A DNA stretch of 6,783 nucleotides from Syntrophorhabdus sp. PtaB.Bin184 (lineage in GTDB: Bacteria; Desulfobacterota; Syntrophorhabdia; Syntrophorhabdales; Syntrophorhabdaceae), in contig MVQQ01000093.1 in NCBI GenBank assembly GCA_002067555.1, forward strand, positions 1 to 6,783. The letters are read 5' to 3'. The position numbers and the translations under genes are program-made. The notes beneath the pieces are model-generated. The model saw only the letters and a program-made list of their open reading frames with translations, was not told the DNA's origin and did no database searches. Each line of letters opens with the position of its first letter. Position 1 is the first letter of the stretch. Below are positions 5,281-6,783 of the stretch, piece by piece.

Positions 5281-6561
5281 ATGAGACAGGGCGGAGATCT
5301 TCGGGTTTTTTTCGCGTTTGCCCTTGCGGCGTTTATATTTGCTTCTGCGAGAGGTGAGGCCATGGACCTTATCTTCAAGGACACGCAGTATTCTTTCCAG
5401 ACCTTGAGGGCGATAGCCGCGACGGCCGGCGGGGCCGCCGATATCGGTGAATGCCTCAAGACCGCATACCGCATCACGGAAGGAGATGATGAAAGCTGGT
5501 ACCGCGAGTGGCTCCGGACCGCGCAGGAGCGGAGGAAGGCAGCCGATGGTTTCGCCGATGAGGGCAGGACGATAAGCGCCCATCAGGAATACCTGAAGGC
5601 GGCCAATTATTACAGGACGGCTGAGTTCTTTCTCCACGGAAACCCCGAAGACCCGCGCATACTTGCCACCTGGCGCGAAGGACGCGAGAGTTTTCTCAGG
5701 GCGGCGCGGTTTTCCCGTACACCGATAATCCCCGTGGAGATTCCCTTCGAGGGCACAACCCTTCCCGCGTATCGCTGTCTCGTGGACGATCAAAAGGTGA
5801 AGCGGCCGCTTCTCATCATCCAGACGGGGTTCGACGGAACCGCGGAGGAGCTCTATTATACCGTGGCCGTCTTCGCCCTCGCGAGAGGATACAACTGCCT
5901 GCTATTCGAGGGGCCGGGTCAGGGACGCGTCATCCGCGAGCAGAGGATACCTTTCCGCCCCAACTGGGAGACCGTGATAACACCCGTCGTCGACTTCGCC
6001 CTGGGACAGGAGGAAACGGACCCCCGGCGCATCGCGATAATGGGGATCAGCTTCGGGGGGTACTTCGTGCCGCGGGCGATGGCCTTCGAGAAGAGGATTC
6101 CCTTCTGCATCGTGAACGGCGGCGTCTACGACTTTCACAGGACCGCCCGTCTCACCCCAGAACTGGAAAAGATGCTCGACTCGGCGGAGGGCTCCGGGGC
6201 CATCGACAGGGAGGTCCACGAGAGGATGAAAAAAAGCCCTTCCCTCCGATGGGCGGTCGGCAACGGCATGTTCACCTTCCACGCGAAGACGCCGTCGGAG
6301 TGGTTCAGGATGACACGGGCCTACACGCTTGAAGGGGTGGCGGACAGGATCACCTGCGCGATGCTCGTCGTCGACTCCGAGGATGACAGGGACATGCCGG
6401 GCCAGTCACGAATGCTGTACGACGTCCTCACGTCTCCCCGGGATTACATGCTCTTCACCAGGGAAGAAGGTGCGGAGGAACACTGCCAGGTGGGTGCCTC
6501 CCGCATATCGAACGCGCGCATCCTCGACTGGCTGGATGACAGGATGAAGAGGCAAAAATGA
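5281..6561 (+). CDS. Alpha/beta hydrolase with N-terminal helical region and probable signal peptide
   Basis: A 426-residue serine hydrolase of the alpha/beta fold, resembling the dipeptidyl-peptidase/DUF1100-like group that includes FrsA and 2,6-dihydropseudooxynicotine hydrolase. Substrate unknown. Residues 9-23 (VFFAFALAAFIFASA) after MRQGGDLR look like a Sec signal peptide with possible cleavage near Ala23 or Ala27. No twin arginine is present. A mainly helical region follows (about 28-150, with SAHQEYLKAANYYRTAEFF), then the hydrolase domain: oxyanion strand IIQTGFDGT (179-187), nucleophile elbow GISFGG with Ser257, acid in DSEDDRDMP (probably Asp369) and EEHCQVGA with His401. The triad is complete. 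Start 5281 has GGGAG seven bases upstream and fits the predicted transcription start. An in-frame ATG at 5362, preceded by GAGGTGA, would give a 399-residue form without the signal peptide and is a real alternative. Confidence 0.88.
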   Translation: MRQGGDLRVFFAFALAAFIFASARGEAMDLIFKDTQYSFQTLRAIAATAGGAADIGECLKTAYRITEGDDESWYREWLRTAQERRKAADGFADEGRTISAHQEYLKAANYYRTAEFFLHGNPEDPRILATWREGRESFLRAARFSRTPIIPVEIPFEGTTLPAYRCLVDDQKVKRPLLIIQTGFDGTAEELYYTVAVFALARGYNCLLFEGPGQGRVIREQRIPFRPNWETVITPVVDFALGQEETDPRRIAIMGISFGGYFVPRAMAFEKRIPFCIVNGGVYDFHRTARLTPELEKMLDSAEGSGAIDREVHERMKKSPSLRWAVGNGMFTFHAKTPSEWFRMTRAYTLEGVADRITCAMLVVDSEDDRDMPGQSRMLYDVLTSPRDYMLFTREEGAEEHCQVGASRISNARILDWLDDRMKRQK

Positions 6562-6625
6562 TGACGTTCGAAACAACGCATCGGGTGGACAGGTCGCAGA
6601 TCGGCCGTTTCTCTCTTCTTGCCTT

Positions 6626-6648
6626 GATCACCGGTGTTCGATCACCGG
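6626..6648. repeat. Short direct repeat GATCACCGG, two copies
   Basis: The 9-base sequence GATCACCGG occurs at 6626-6634 and again at 6640-6648, a 14-base period. It coincides with the point where the LutB-like reading frame loses similarity and stops, so it may mark a small duplication or deletion junction. It could also be chance. Confidence 0.4.
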
Positions 6649-6783
6649 CTGCTCCCTTCCCTGTATGAGCACAGCGGCATCTTCCAGGGTGGGTACTAAC
6701 TTGTCAACACCCACCACCACGATGTGGAGATCCAGTAGGGTGAGGAGGCTGATGTTGCCTTCGTTGTGGACCATCAGGAGAGA
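6628..6783 (-). pseudogene. LutB-like (LUD domain) fragment, apparently truncated at its C-terminus, 5' part beyond the window
   Basis: The minus strand from the right edge reads 51 residues and a TGA. The middle, MVHNEGNISLL...LHIVVVGVDKLVPTLEDAAVLI, closely matches the conserved LUD-domain segment of LutB (NEGN, then LPxVHI, then GIEKLVPTLEDA), an iron-sulfur protein of lactate oxidation. The usual TLP is TLL here. After VLI the reading leaves the family pattern and stops within 15 residues, whereas intact LutB continues with an RSATG motif and a ferredoxin-like 4Fe-4S domain. Past the stop, in the same frame, RSATCP appears (around 6588-6606), hinting at decayed sequence with a short insertion. 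Hence a probable pseudogene or gene remnant. A functional but truncated LUD protein cannot be excluded because the upstream part is not visible. It converges on the hydrolase gene across a 66-base gap. Confidence 0.6.

Noticed and set aside
5155..5793. 212-codon minus-strand open frame across the start of the hydrolase gene
   Set aside because: It covers the divergent promoter region and the antisense of the hydrolase N-terminus, with no recognisable domain.
6592..6620. Possible intrinsic terminator after the hydrolase gene (GGTCG-cagat-CGGCC then a T-rich run)
   Set aside because: The stem is only five pairs including one G-T, and the tail is interrupted by C residues. Too weak to annotate.

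Overview
The window is a dense bacterial chromosome segment with a high-50s percent GC feel. It has short gaps, overlapping genes and recognisable sigma70-type promoters. The mix of a divergent TatC, a DUF502 membrane protein, a DedA protein, an SLT lytic transglycosylase, a YyaL-type thioredoxin protein and a LutB-like fragment fits a Gram-negative anaerobe, plausibly of the former Deltaproteobacteria (Desulfobacterota). That placement is inference from gene content only. No rRNA, tRNA, insertion sequence or CRISPR array was seen.

Layout. Everything from 1 to 5122 is on the minus strand and falls into three transcription units. (A) A promoter at 1650-1678 reads into dedA (991-1566), a 74-residue coiled-coil protein (780-1004) and a secreted SLT lytic transglycosylase (783 to beyond base 1). 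All three overlap by 4-14 bases, so they are probably translationally coupled. (B) A promoter at 3053-3081 reads into DUF502 (2426-3043) and tatC (1737-2447), which overlap by 22 bases. This promoter lies so close to the DUF502 ATG that the mRNA should be leaderless. (C) A promoter at 5161-5189 reads into a 655-residue YyaL/SPATA20-type protein (3155-5122). Divergent from it, a promoter at 5218-5246 drives the only plus-strand gene, a signal-peptide-bearing alpha/beta hydrolase (5281-6561). An 8-bp-arm inverted repeat lies between the two divergent promoters. At the right edge a minus-strand fragment resembles the LUD domain of LutB but stops early.

Functionally, units A and B are envelope genes: membrane transport or lipid homeostasis (DedA), peptidoglycan cleavage, protein export (TatC) and an unknown membrane protein (DUF502). 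The yyaL/hydrolase pair may be co-controlled through the shared intergenic dyad.

The points most worth a second look are: a TatC that by hand alignment lacks both glutamates used for twin-arginine signal recognition; the leaderless DUF502 promoter with a symmetric -10 that also forms a plus-strand promoter followed by AGGAGG and a small ORF; a 9-bp tandem repeat beside it; the divergent dyad; and the LutB remnant. I do not see a clearly new multi-gene system.
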